This document shows, in pieces, positions 8,286-16,349 of a stretch of DNA of 64,000 bases (its first letter is position 1; every line of letters begins with the position of its first letter). A program made the position numbers and the translations under genes. The notes under the pieces were generated by a model. That model saw nothing but the letters and a program-made list of their open reading frames with translations. It was not told the origin of the DNA and ran no database searches. Source of the DNA: Lachnospiraceae bacterium (GTDB taxonomy: Bacteria; Bacillota; Clostridia; Lachnospirales; Lachnospiraceae); NCBI GenBank assembly GCA_022510615.1, contig JAFLTC010000011.1:1-64000 (forward strand), read 5' to 3'.

Positions 8286-10712
8286 ATGAGGAGTAAAAAA
8301 ATGAAAAGAGCAGCAGCTATATTTTTAGCAGCTATGTTGATTGTTACAGGAGTGGGAACAGTTCCCGTGTCCAGAGCAAAAACAGAGAGTATTACCGTAA
8401 CGCCTTATGCAGGACAGTGGAAATACTATGGACAGACAAAAAAATTTATTCAGGACGAGCACTACTCCCTGTCTGAGGATGCAGAAGAATTGCAAAACTG
8501 GTATCTCGATATTGAAAGTGAGGAGGTGGGACAGCAGAATTTTGTATTGAGAGAGACAACAACAGCGGTTTCCGGTCAGAGTGTGTCTTTAGTAAAGGAT
8601 GCTCCGACCTTCGAGGTAAGAGCTTACACCACCCCGGTAGAGGTGGAGCCAGAGGAAGATATTCTCAACATCGAATATGTCGAAGAAAACGGTAGGTCTT
8701 ATACGTTGCATGCACCGTCGGGATATCAGATTAGTGACGGAACAACGAGGGAAGAAGATACAGAGGCTGAAGGATTGCTGGGGGTAGTTTGGGACGAAGA
8801 GATGGAAATCCAGAATTTGATAGATGGATCTAACGAAATTACCTATTATTTACGTTCCCATCAGGACAATGCCACCAGAAATGCAATTGACCAGACACCA
8901 AAGACCACGACCATTATGATGGATACTAAGGCACCGGTGATTACTGAGTTGAGTGGTGATGAGTCCAGCACCGATATTACCGCAGAGGGAAGTATTACGG
9001 CGGATGAAGCGGGGACATTTTATTACATGGTAGTACCAGCCTATTTTGAGTATGATACCGTAACTGATGCAGGTAAAGCAAAATTAAAAACGGAAATCAA
9101 GCAACATGTGCAGTCTAGTTATGGCATTGTCGGCTATGGAAAAGTGGATGGCGAAAAAGCGACATCTCTGCATATTAATGGCTTGGCAGCTGAGACGGAA
9201 TACAAAATCTATGCTTATATGGTAGATAAAGCAGGCAATGAATCTGAAGTAGCAATCAGTGGGGAATTTAAAACAGACAAGATGTCATTATCCGGTAACG
9301 TTGAAATTTCCGGAACGCCAGAGGTGGATAGTACACTGACGGCGACACCACAGCTTGACTCAATAGATCCGGGTGCCCTGACCTATCAGTGGTATCGGGT
9401 AAAAGTGGCGGAAGATGCTGCGGAACTGGATGAAATTTACGATAATACCGGCGGCGCCGATGAGGATGATATAGAGGCCAGTGATGATGACGATGATGAC
9501 GATGACGACGATGAGGATGACGAGGATGATGAGGATGAGGATGATGAGGATGACGATGACGGACTTGTCACTCTTTCCAGAATAAAAACTCTGGCAGATG
9601 ACGACGATGACGACATTACAACCATCGATGATGCAGATCCGATTGAGGGTGCCACGTCGGAAACATACAAAGTGACGAAAAGCGATATCGGCTATCGTCT
9701 AATTGCCAAGGTTACGGCAGAAAATTATTCCGGCTATGTAGCGGGCAGTACATCAACCTTTGTGCCGAAGCTTATGCCGACGTTTTCACTACCGGTTATC
9801 GCCAGTGCTGTCTATTCGCCGGTGAGAAAGCTTTCTTCTATTAAGCTGCCACAGCGGTGGTCCTGGGTGGATTCAAGTATTGTGCCGGTATATGGGAATT
9901 CCGGTTACCGTGCCAAATATGTACCAGCGGACAGTGCCGTCTATAAAACCGTGATTGTCCGGGTAAAAGTACCGGTAACGAAAAAGGCACTGAAAAAGAG
10001 CATGGTATCGGTAGCAAAGAAAAGGGCTTATACCGGAAAGAGCATAAAGAATAACTTTACCGTGAAGGACCAGAAGGTTAAACTAAGATCCGGTAAGGAT
10101 TTTGATGTTTCCTATAAAAATAATAAAAAGATTGGTAAGGCAACGATTACTTTTACCGGTACCGGCAATTATAAAGGAAAGGTTCGTGCCACCTACAAGA
10201 TTCAGAAAAAATCGGTAAAAGGTGTGACCTGTCGATTCAAAAAGATAAAAAGGTATACCGGTAAAAAACGGACAGCGGGACTGGTATTGAAAAACGGTTC
10301 CGTAAAAATGAAGAAAAATCGTGATTATACGGTGGTTTATAAGAAAAATGTAGAAATCGGGAAGGCATCGATTGTCATTCGTGGCAAGGGTAATTACAAG
10401 GGAAAACGAACTCTGCATTTTACCATTGTGCCGAGAAAACCGGCTATTCGTAAAGTAGTAAGGAAAAAAGGAGGTTTCCAACTGACATTGTCCTCGCAAA
10501 AGGAAAGTAAAGGATATTATGTTCAGGTATCCTCCGTGCGCTCTTTTAAGAAGAGCAAAACCCAGTCCTATGTTACAGCAGGAAACCGTTTTGGTCTCAG
10601 GAGTCTGGAAAAGAGAAGTACATGGTATGTTCGTGTCCGTTCCTATACGGTGAAAAAGGGAAAAACCTATAACAGTGCCTATAGTAAGGTGAAGAAAGTG
10701 AAGGTAAAATAA
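8286..10712 (+). CDS. Secreted Ig-like repeat surface protein with Asp-rich insertion
   Basis: An exported protein of 808 residues with signal peptide (AAAIFLAAMLIVTGVGTVPVSRA). Visible regions are: an N-terminal unknown part; an Ig/Fn3-like module with APVITELSGD and VDKAGNESEVA; a second Ig-like module starting GTPEVDSTLTATPQLD, interrupted by an Asp/Glu-rich insertion (residues 400-425, with a second Asp run about 20 residues on) and resuming at GATSETYKVTKSDIGYRL; two tandem copies of a roughly 75-residue domain found in gut Clostridia surface proteins (AYTGKSIKNNFTV to GNYKGKVRATYKI, and RYTGKKRTAGLVL to GNYKGKRTLHFTI); and a basic C-terminal Fn3-like domain. No LPXTG anchor or membrane tail is seen. 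The ATG at 8286 has AAGGAG 6 bp upstream; the longer frame start at 8205 has none. The ligand is unknown. Confidence 0.8.
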   Translation: MRSKKMKRAAAIFLAAMLIVTGVGTVPVSRAKTESITVTPYAGQWKYYGQTKKFIQDEHYSLSEDAEELQNWYLDIESEEVGQQNFVLRETTTAVSGQSVSLVKDAPTFEVRAYTTPVEVEPEEDILNIEYVEENGRSYTLHAPSGYQISDGTTREEDTEAEGLLGVVWDEEMEIQNLIDGSNEITYYLRSHQDNATRNAIDQTPKTTTIMMDTKAPVITELSGDESSTDITAEGSITADEAGTFYYMVVPAYFEYDTVTDAGKAKLKTEIKQHVQSSYGIVGYGKVDGEKATSLHINGLAAETEYKIYAYMVDKAGNESEVAISGEFKTDKMSLSGNVEISGTPEVDSTLTATPQLDSIDPGALTYQWYRVKVAEDAAELDEIYDNTGGADEDDIEASDDDDDDDDDDEDDEDDEDEDDEDDDDGLVTLSRIKTLADDDDDDITTIDDADPIEGATSETYKVTKSDIGYRLIAKVTAENYSGYVAGSTSTFVPKLMPTFSLPVIASAVYSPVRKLSSIKLPQRWSWVDSSIVPVYGNSGYRAKYVPADSAVYKTVIVRVKVPVTKKALKKSMVSVAKKRAYTGKSIKNNFTVKDQKVKLRSGKDFDVSYKNNKKIGKATITFTGTGNYKGKVRATYKIQKKSVKGVTCRFKKIKRYTGKKRTAGLVLKNGSVKMKKNRDYTVVYKKNVEIGKASIVIRGKGNYKGKRTLHFTIVPRKPAIRKVVRKKGGFQLTLSSQKESKGYYVQVSSVRSFKKSKTQSYVTAGNRFGLRSLEKRSTWYVRVRSYTVKKGKTYNSAYSKVKKVKVK
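9483..9560 (+). repeat. GAT/GAC/GAG trinucleotide tract coding for an Asp/Glu run
   Basis: Twenty-six consecutive codons, all Asp or Glu (ten Asp first, then Asp pairs separated by Glu), inside an Ig-like domain. The mixture of GAT, GAC and GAG codons argues against very recent slippage of one unit, but the tract could still change length in frame. Confidence 0.85.
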
Positions 10713-10769
10713 AATTCTGCAGAGGTATCAGAGTGTATATTTAGGGTAACAGGAAAGGAAACGGGAAAT

Positions 10770-13472
10770 TTGGAAAACAAACTGGTGTTAATTGACGGAA
10801 ATAGTATTATTAACCGTGCGTTTTACGGTGTGCCTGACTTGACCAACAAAGAGGGTCTGCATACCAATGCCATATATGGTTTTTTGAATATTATGTTTAA
10901 GATTCTGGAAGAAGAAAAACCCAGTCATATTTTGGTTGCCTTTGATAAAAAAGCACCCACCTTCCGTCATAAAATGTACGAGCAGTACAAGGGGACGAGA
11001 AAGCCGATGCCAGAGGAACTGCGGGAGCAGGTTCCCATCTTAAAAGATGTTTTGCAGGCAATGAATATTATGATTTATGCCGAAGAGGGGATTGAGGCAG
11101 ACGACATTCTTGGTACTATGGCAAGAAAAGGTGAAAAAGAAGGTTTTTCGGTTTCTGTCGTGTCCGGCGACAGGGATTTGCTGCAATTAGCCACGGACAC
11201 GATTAAAGTCCGGATTCCGAAAACCAAAGGTGGCAAGACATTGGTGGAGGACTATCACACGGCGCAGGTAATTGAAAAATACGGCGTAACCCCTTTGCAG
11301 ATTATTGATTTAAAGGGACTCATGGGGGATGCTTCGGATAATATTCCGGGTGTGCCGGGCGTGGGAGAAAAGACAGCAGTAAAAATTCTGACGGTGTTTG
11401 GGACGGTAGAAAACGCTCTTGCCCATGTGGAGGAAATTACACCGAACCGGGCAAGGGAAGCAGTAAAAAATAATGCTGAACTGGCGAAACTTAGTAAGAC
11501 GTTGGCGACCATCAAGACAGACTGCCGTCTCGGGATTTCCATGGGGCAATGCCGTCTGGAAAATATGTATAATGAAAAGGCATACCGGCTGATTCAGTCA
11601 TTGGATATCAAATCCATTCTGAACCGGTTTGGCGGGGATGCCGGCTCTGATAAGGGGCTGGAAAAAAACTTCCAGACCCTTACCTCCTTTTCTCAGTGGG
11701 AAGAATTCTTGTCCCGGTTACCGGAAAAAGCCCCTATTGGCATTTATACGGTATTTCGCCGGTTGGAAGATATGTCACTGGATCATACCGGGCAAATGAC
11801 TCTGTTTATGTCGGAGGCAGCGGGAAGACTGTTGGGAATTGCCGTTGCCGCAGATAAGGACAACATCTGCTTTTGTAAAATCGGAGAGAAATTACCGGAA
11901 AATATTGTCATAGAAAGATTGGGAGAACTAATGGAGAAATCCCATTTACTCGTAGCAAATGATTTCAAGGGCCAGCTGGACTTTTTTCCGAAAGCGACAC
12001 CGGAAAATTCCTTTGATACGAATGTGGCGGCGTATTTGATTCAGCCGATACAAAAAAGTTTTGCAGAGGAGGATATTGCGGGTGCCTATGCCGGGATTAC
12101 GATGTCTCCCTACAACCAGTTATTTGGCAAAGAAATTCCGGAGGCAGCCTATGCCGAAAAAGAAGAGGAGATGATTCGCTATTCCTGTTACTGTGCACTG
12201 ACAAATGTATTAAGTTATCCCACCCTGAAAAAGGAATTAAAGAAAATAAAATCCCTGTCTTTGTTTGAGGAAATGGAAATGCCCCTGGTGTTTACTCTTT
12301 ATGACATGGAAAAGTGGGGAATTTCAGTAAAGCGCCAGTCGCTGAAGGAATACGGCAGCCATCTGGGAAGCCGTATCGAAGAGCTGGAAAAGGAAATCTA
12401 TGAGCGTGCCGGAGAGGAATTTAATATTAATTCTCCGAAGCAGTTAGGGGTAATTCTCTTTGAAAAAATGCGGATGCCTTACGGAAAAAAGACAAAGACC
12501 GGCTACTCCACCTCGGCAGAGGTGCTGGAAAAACTCCGGTTCGAGGACCCGATTATTGAGATGATTTTAGAGTACCGCCAGCTGGCAAAGCTGAAATCAA
12601 CTTATGCTGATGGGCTGGAAGGTTTCATTGACAAAAAGGATGGCCGCATTCACACTACCTTTAACCAGAATATTACTGCCACCGGAAGGCTCAGCAGCAC
12701 GGAGCCGAATCTGCAGAACATCCCGATTCGGATGGAGTTGGGAAGACAGATACGGAAGGTGTTTGTGCCGGAAGAGGGATATGTTTTTCTGGATGCCGAT
12801 TACTCTCAGATTGAGCTGAGGGTGCTGGCTCATATGTCCGGGGACGAACGACTGATTGAGGCCTATAAGGGAAATGCAGATATTCACCGTACCACGGCGG
12901 CATTAGTGTTTCACACCCCTTATGACGAGGTTACGGATTTACAGAGGCGGAATGCCAAGGCAGTCAATTTTGGTATTGTATACGGAATCAGCGGGTTCGG
13001 TTTGTCCAGGGATTTAAATATAACAAAAAAAGAAGCAGAACAATATATTGAAGATTATTTTAATACCTATCCGGGTGTGAAAGAATTTATGGATAAGCTT
13101 GTGGAGGACGGGAAAGAAAAGGGCTATGTCACTTCCCTGTTTGGCAGAAGGCGCCCAATCCCAGAATTACAAGCGAAGAATTTTATGCAGCGTCAGTTTG
13201 GGGAGAGGATTGCCATGAATTCCCCGATTCAGGGAACGGCGGCGGATATTATTAAAATTGCGATGATTCGTGTCAATAATCGGTTAAAAGAAGGGAATTT
13301 TAGGTCCCGACTCATTTTACAGATACATGATGAGTTGTTGATTGAAACCCATCATGAGGAAATTTCCGAGGTGACAAAAATACTGGAAGAGGAAATGGTT
13401 CATGCCTGTGACCTTTCTGTGCCATTGATTGCTGAGGTAAAACAGGGGCATAACTGGTATGAGGCTAAGTAG
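10770..13472 (+). CDS. polA: DNA polymerase I
   Basis: A full-length family A polymerase of 900 residues for Okazaki-fragment maturation and repair. The N-terminal 5' nuclease domain shows LIDGNSIINRAFYG and GIEADDILG (near residue 110). The polymerase domain has motif A DADYSQIELR (near 675), motif B RRNAKAVNFGIVYG (near 728) and motif C QIHDELLIE (near 851). The middle domain that would hold 3'-5' exonuclease lacks the acidic DxE-type motif (IGIYTVFRRLED where it is expected), so proofreading is probably absent, as in many Firmicutes PolA. The start is TTG at 10770 behind AGGAAAGG. The stop codon TAG is part of a palindromic repeat. coaE follows, as in many Clostridia. Confidence 0.96.
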   Translation: MENKLVLIDGNSIINRAFYGVPDLTNKEGLHTNAIYGFLNIMFKILEEEKPSHILVAFDKKAPTFRHKMYEQYKGTRKPMPEELREQVPILKDVLQAMNIMIYAEEGIEADDILGTMARKGEKEGFSVSVVSGDRDLLQLATDTIKVRIPKTKGGKTLVEDYHTAQVIEKYGVTPLQIIDLKGLMGDASDNIPGVPGVGEKTAVKILTVFGTVENALAHVEEITPNRAREAVKNNAELAKLSKTLATIKTDCRLGISMGQCRLENMYNEKAYRLIQSLDIKSILNRFGGDAGSDKGLEKNFQTLTSFSQWEEFLSRLPEKAPIGIYTVFRRLEDMSLDHTGQMTLFMSEAAGRLLGIAVAADKDNICFCKIGEKLPENIVIERLGELMEKSHLLVANDFKGQLDFFPKATPENSFDTNVAAYLIQPIQKSFAEEDIAGAYAGITMSPYNQLFGKEIPEAAYAEKEEEMIRYSCYCALTNVLSYPTLKKELKKIKSLSLFEEMEMPLVFTLYDMEKWGISVKRQSLKEYGSHLGSRIEELEKEIYERAGEEFNINSPKQLGVILFEKMRMPYGKKTKTGYSTSAEVLEKLRFEDPIIEMILEYRQLAKLKSTYADGLEGFIDKKDGRIHTTFNQNITATGRLSSTEPNLQNIPIRMELGRQIRKVFVPEEGYVFLDADYSQIELRVLAHMSGDERLIEAYKGNADIHRTTAALVFHTPYDEVTDLQRRNAKAVNFGIVYGISGFGLSRDLNITKKEAEQYIEDYFNTYPGVKEFMDKLVEDGKEKGYVTSLFGRRRPIPELQAKNFMQRQFGERIAMNSPIQGTAADIIKIAMIRVNNRLKEGNFRSRLILQIHDELLIETHHEEISEVTKILEEEMVHACDLSVPLIAEVKQGHNWYEAK

Positions 13473-13491
13473 CACGATGGCGCCATCGTGC
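13470..13491. repeat. Palindromic intergenic repeat, copy 2 (GCACGATGGC type)
   Basis: The perfect 20-bp palindrome GCACGATGGCGCCATCGTGC (13472-13491) directly follows TA, so its leading TAG is the polA stop codon. It lies between polA and the ribosome-binding site of coaE. Confidence 0.85.
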
Positions 13492-13515
13492 CAGGTAAGA
13501 AAACAGGAGGAGATT

Positions 13516-14097
13516 GTGGTTATCGGAATTACCGGTGGAGTGGGTTGTGGAAAATCCACTGTTGTGGGAATGTTGGAAGAAAAATATGGAGCGAAGGTGT
13601 TAATTGCGGATGACATCGGGCATGAAGCCATGGAACCTGGCAGCGCCACTTATGAAAAAATCTGTACTGCCTTTGGTACCGGAATTTTGCGAGAGGATAA
13701 TACGATAGACAGAAAGCAGCTGGCAGATATTATTTATGGATCGGATGAAAAAAGGAAATGTTTAAATGATATGATTCACCCTTTTGTTTTCCGTACCATG
13801 GAAGAACGGTTGCGGCAGTGGCAAAAAGAACCGCTCGTTGTCATTGAGACAGCAATCTTGTTTGAAACCGGGTGTGACAGACTGTGTCATCGGATTTGGT
13901 GTGTGACTGCAGGAAAGGAGTGCCGAATCAGACGATTATCGGAAGCCCGTGGGTATACACGGGAAAAGTCAGAGGCGATTATGGCAAAACAGATGGGGGA
14001 GGAAGAAATGCGCCGTCACTGCGATGTTGTCATATATAATGACGGGGATTTCAAAAAACTGGAAAATCAATTGCAAGAATTACTAGGCATAAAGTAA
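13516..14097 (+). CDS. coaE: Dephospho-CoA kinase
   Basis: The last enzyme of CoA synthesis; phosphorylates dephospho-CoA at the 3' hydroxyl. The protein of 193 residues begins MVIGITGGVGCGKST, a P-loop right at the N-terminus as usual for CoaE, and contains ADDIGHEAMEPG and the VVIETAILFETGCD region. The frame stays open upstream through the palindromic repeat to 13459, but that extension is spurious: the GTG at 13516 has AGGAGG 5 bp upstream and puts the P-loop at the family's usual position. It lies 43 bp downstream of polA, probably in the same transcript. Confidence 0.93.
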   Translation: MVIGITGGVGCGKSTVVGMLEEKYGAKVLIADDIGHEAMEPGSATYEKICTAFGTGILREDNTIDRKQLADIIYGSDEKRKCLNDMIHPFVFRTMEERLRQWQKEPLVVIETAILFETGCDRLCHRIWCVTAGKECRIRRLSEARGYTREKSEAIMAKQMGEEEMRRHCDVVIYNDGDFKKLENQLQELLGIK

Positions 14098-14150
14098 AAT
14101 TTGTGGTATGATAAGAAAAGAAATAATAAGTAACGAATGAGGCAGGGTTT

Positions 14151-16328
14151 ATGAATAATAACGAAGGATATGTATTTGGACTGGATATTGGTACAAGAAG
14201 TATTGTAGGAACCGTTGGGTACCGGGTAGGTACAGAACGGTTTGTTGTGGTGGCTCAGGAATCTATTGAGCATACAACGAGAGCGGTGATAGACGGACAA
14301 ATTCATGATATTTCTACAGTGGCGAAAACGATTGCGGAAGTGAAAAGCCGTCTGGAGAACCGGATTCACCAGTCTCTTTATGATGTGAACATTGCAGCAG
14401 CGGGACGGGTTCTGAAAACAAAGCAGATACATGCCGTCCACGAATTCCCTACGGAAACGAAAGTGACAGAGGAGCATATTCGTTCTCTGGATATGTTGGG
14501 GATTGAAAAGGCCTATGAGGAAATAAGGAAGGAAGCAGAGGATAAGGAAAAACATTTCTTCTGCGTGGGATATTCTATTGTCAAATATTTTCTGAATGGC
14601 TATCCGATGGAAATGATTAAAATGCACACGGCAAACGCCATTGAGGTGGAATTAATCGCCACCTTTTTACCGGAAGAGGTAGTTGACGGATTATACAATG
14701 CCGTGGAAGAAGCCGGTCTGCATGTGGCAGGTCTTACCTTAGAGCCGATTGCCGCCATTAATGTGGCCATTCCGGAAAAATTCCGGCTGCTAAATATTGC
14801 CCTTGTAGATGTGGGGGCAGGAACATCGGATATTTCTGTTGTCAAAGAAGGCAGTATTATCGCCTTTGGCATGATTCCTTTGGCTGGCGATGAGGTAACA
14901 GAGGCAATTGCCCAGAACTACCTGACGGATTTTGAGACGGCAGAGCGTGTGAAACGGCAATGTGAGCGTCGTAAATCCGTTTCTTTCCGCAATATTTTCG
15001 GAGAAAATATCCGAGTTACCAAAGATGACATTGCCGAGGTGTGTGAGGAGGCAGTGGATGGTATAACGAAAAATATTGCCACCCGTATTAAGGAGTTAAA
15101 TGGGAAAAAGACTGTCAGTGCCGTATTTGTAGTAGGCGGTGGAGGAAAGCATAGAGGCTTTACTGAAAAACTGGCAGAATATTTAGAGTTACCGGAGAAC
15201 CGTGTGGTAATCCGGGGTGCCGAGGTATTGACTCAGGTAGAGTTTTTACAGGAGAAAATTCGGAAAGATTCTACGTTAGTTACGCCGATTGGAATCTGTA
15301 TGAATTATTATGAGCAAAATAATAATTTTATCCATGTTCTGGTAAATGAACAGAGGGTAAAATTATATGATAATGGAAAAGTCACGGTACTGGATGCCTG
15401 CGTAAGCTTTGGGCTTTCCCAGACGGATTTATTTCCGGCGAGAGGCGAGGCGCTGCACTACTTTGTCAATGGCAGCGAGCGTGTCGAGAAAGGAAAGACT
15501 GGGGAGCCGGCAGTGGTTAAAAAGAATGGTAAGGAAGTCAGCTTAAACGAGTCGGTGGCGGAAAATGATGAGATTAGTATCCGTCCGTCTACCAAAGGGG
15601 AAGCGGCGAGTCTCTCCCTGTCGGATATACCGGAATGCGGTGAGGAACTGACCATTACGCTTTTTGGAAAGAAGGTTCTTTGTCCGAAGCTGATTGAGAG
15701 AAACGGCGAGCTGGCCGGAACCTTTACGAAAATTCAGGATCAGGATAAAATTGAAATTTTTGATTATTATACGGTATCAGGCGTACTGGAATTTGCCGGT
15801 CTGGAAAAGGAGGATATGGTTCTTTTGAACGGACAGGAAGCGGGAATGACAGCAAAGGTAAAGGATGGAGATGTGATTACAGCAGTACCGAAGCCTGTGA
15901 AAGAAAAAAAGGAACCGAAAAAAACTCCGGAGGAGAAAGTGGAGGAAAAACTGGAGGAAGACCCACTGTTACAGCCATTAAAGCCACTTCCGGAATGGAT
16001 GGAAGGGGTTCCCTTTGATACGGCAAAGTTAGGAGCAGATGGGAAGAAGATTCCGGGGACCATGGAAAATAATGCCGGTACAACACCGGCGGCAGAGGCT
16101 CCGCCAGCAGAAGCCCCGGCAGTACAGATACAGGTTACTGTTAATGGAACTGCGGTTACTATGCCTAAAAAGGCAAAACCAATTTTTGTAGATGTGTTTG
16201 ATGTATATCCTTTTGATATGTCAAAGGCCGGAGGCAGCAGGTTAATTACAAGGATTAATGGCGTTGACAAGGATTTTACGGAACCTTTGCAAGAAGGCGA
16301 CCAGATAGAACTCTTTTGGGAAAAATAA
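14151..16328 (+). CDS. FtsA-like actin-fold ATPase with long C-terminal extension
   Basis: Residues 1 to about 390 have the actin/Hsp70-like fold of FtsA: phosphate-1 loop FGLDIGTRSIVGTVG, phosphate-2 segment LVDVGAGTSDISVV, and adenosine motif FVVGGGGKHRGF. Classical FtsA is about 420 residues; this protein has 725. The extra 330 residues carry beta-grasp-like segments (NGKEVSLNESVAENDEISI and a final VNGTAVTMP to EGDQIELFWEK), plus a Lys/Glu/Pro-rich linker. No clear FtsA membrane-targeting helix is seen at the C-terminus. It could be a cytoskeletal or division-associated protein rather than the true FtsA; no ftsZ is nearby. It is followed 21 bp later by a diguanylate cyclase gene. Confidence 0.75.
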   Translation: MNNNEGYVFGLDIGTRSIVGTVGYRVGTERFVVVAQESIEHTTRAVIDGQIHDISTVAKTIAEVKSRLENRIHQSLYDVNIAAAGRVLKTKQIHAVHEFPTETKVTEEHIRSLDMLGIEKAYEEIRKEAEDKEKHFFCVGYSIVKYFLNGYPMEMIKMHTANAIEVELIATFLPEEVVDGLYNAVEEAGLHVAGLTLEPIAAINVAIPEKFRLLNIALVDVGAGTSDISVVKEGSIIAFGMIPLAGDEVTEAIAQNYLTDFETAERVKRQCERRKSVSFRNIFGENIRVTKDDIAEVCEEAVDGITKNIATRIKELNGKKTVSAVFVVGGGGKHRGFTEKLAEYLELPENRVVIRGAEVLTQVEFLQEKIRKDSTLVTPIGICMNYYEQNNNFIHVLVNEQRVKLYDNGKVTVLDACVSFGLSQTDLFPARGEALHYFVNGSERVEKGKTGEPAVVKKNGKEVSLNESVAENDEISIRPSTKGEAASLSLSDIPECGEELTITLFGKKVLCPKLIERNGELAGTFTKIQDQDKIEIFDYYTVSGVLEFAGLEKEDMVLLNGQEAGMTAKVKDGDVITAVPKPVKEKKEPKKTPEEKVEEKLEEDPLLQPLKPLPEWMEGVPFDTAKLGADGKKIPGTMENNAGTTPAAEAPPAEAPAVQIQVTVNGTAVTMPKKAKPIFVDVFDVYPFDMSKAGGSRLITRINGVDKDFTEPLQEGDQIELFWEK

Positions 16329-16349
16329 TAACAGAGGGAGGTATAGCTG

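Noticed and set aside
9437-9670. A minus-strand frame coding for a long serine run
   Set aside because: It is the antisense shadow of the Asp/Glu tract in the plus-strand surface protein gene; no ribosome-binding site and no family.
13459-13515. N-terminal extension of coaE through the palindromic repeat
   Set aside because: The family starts right at the P-loop, and the GTG at 13516 has an ideal ribosome-binding site; the extension only translates the repeat.
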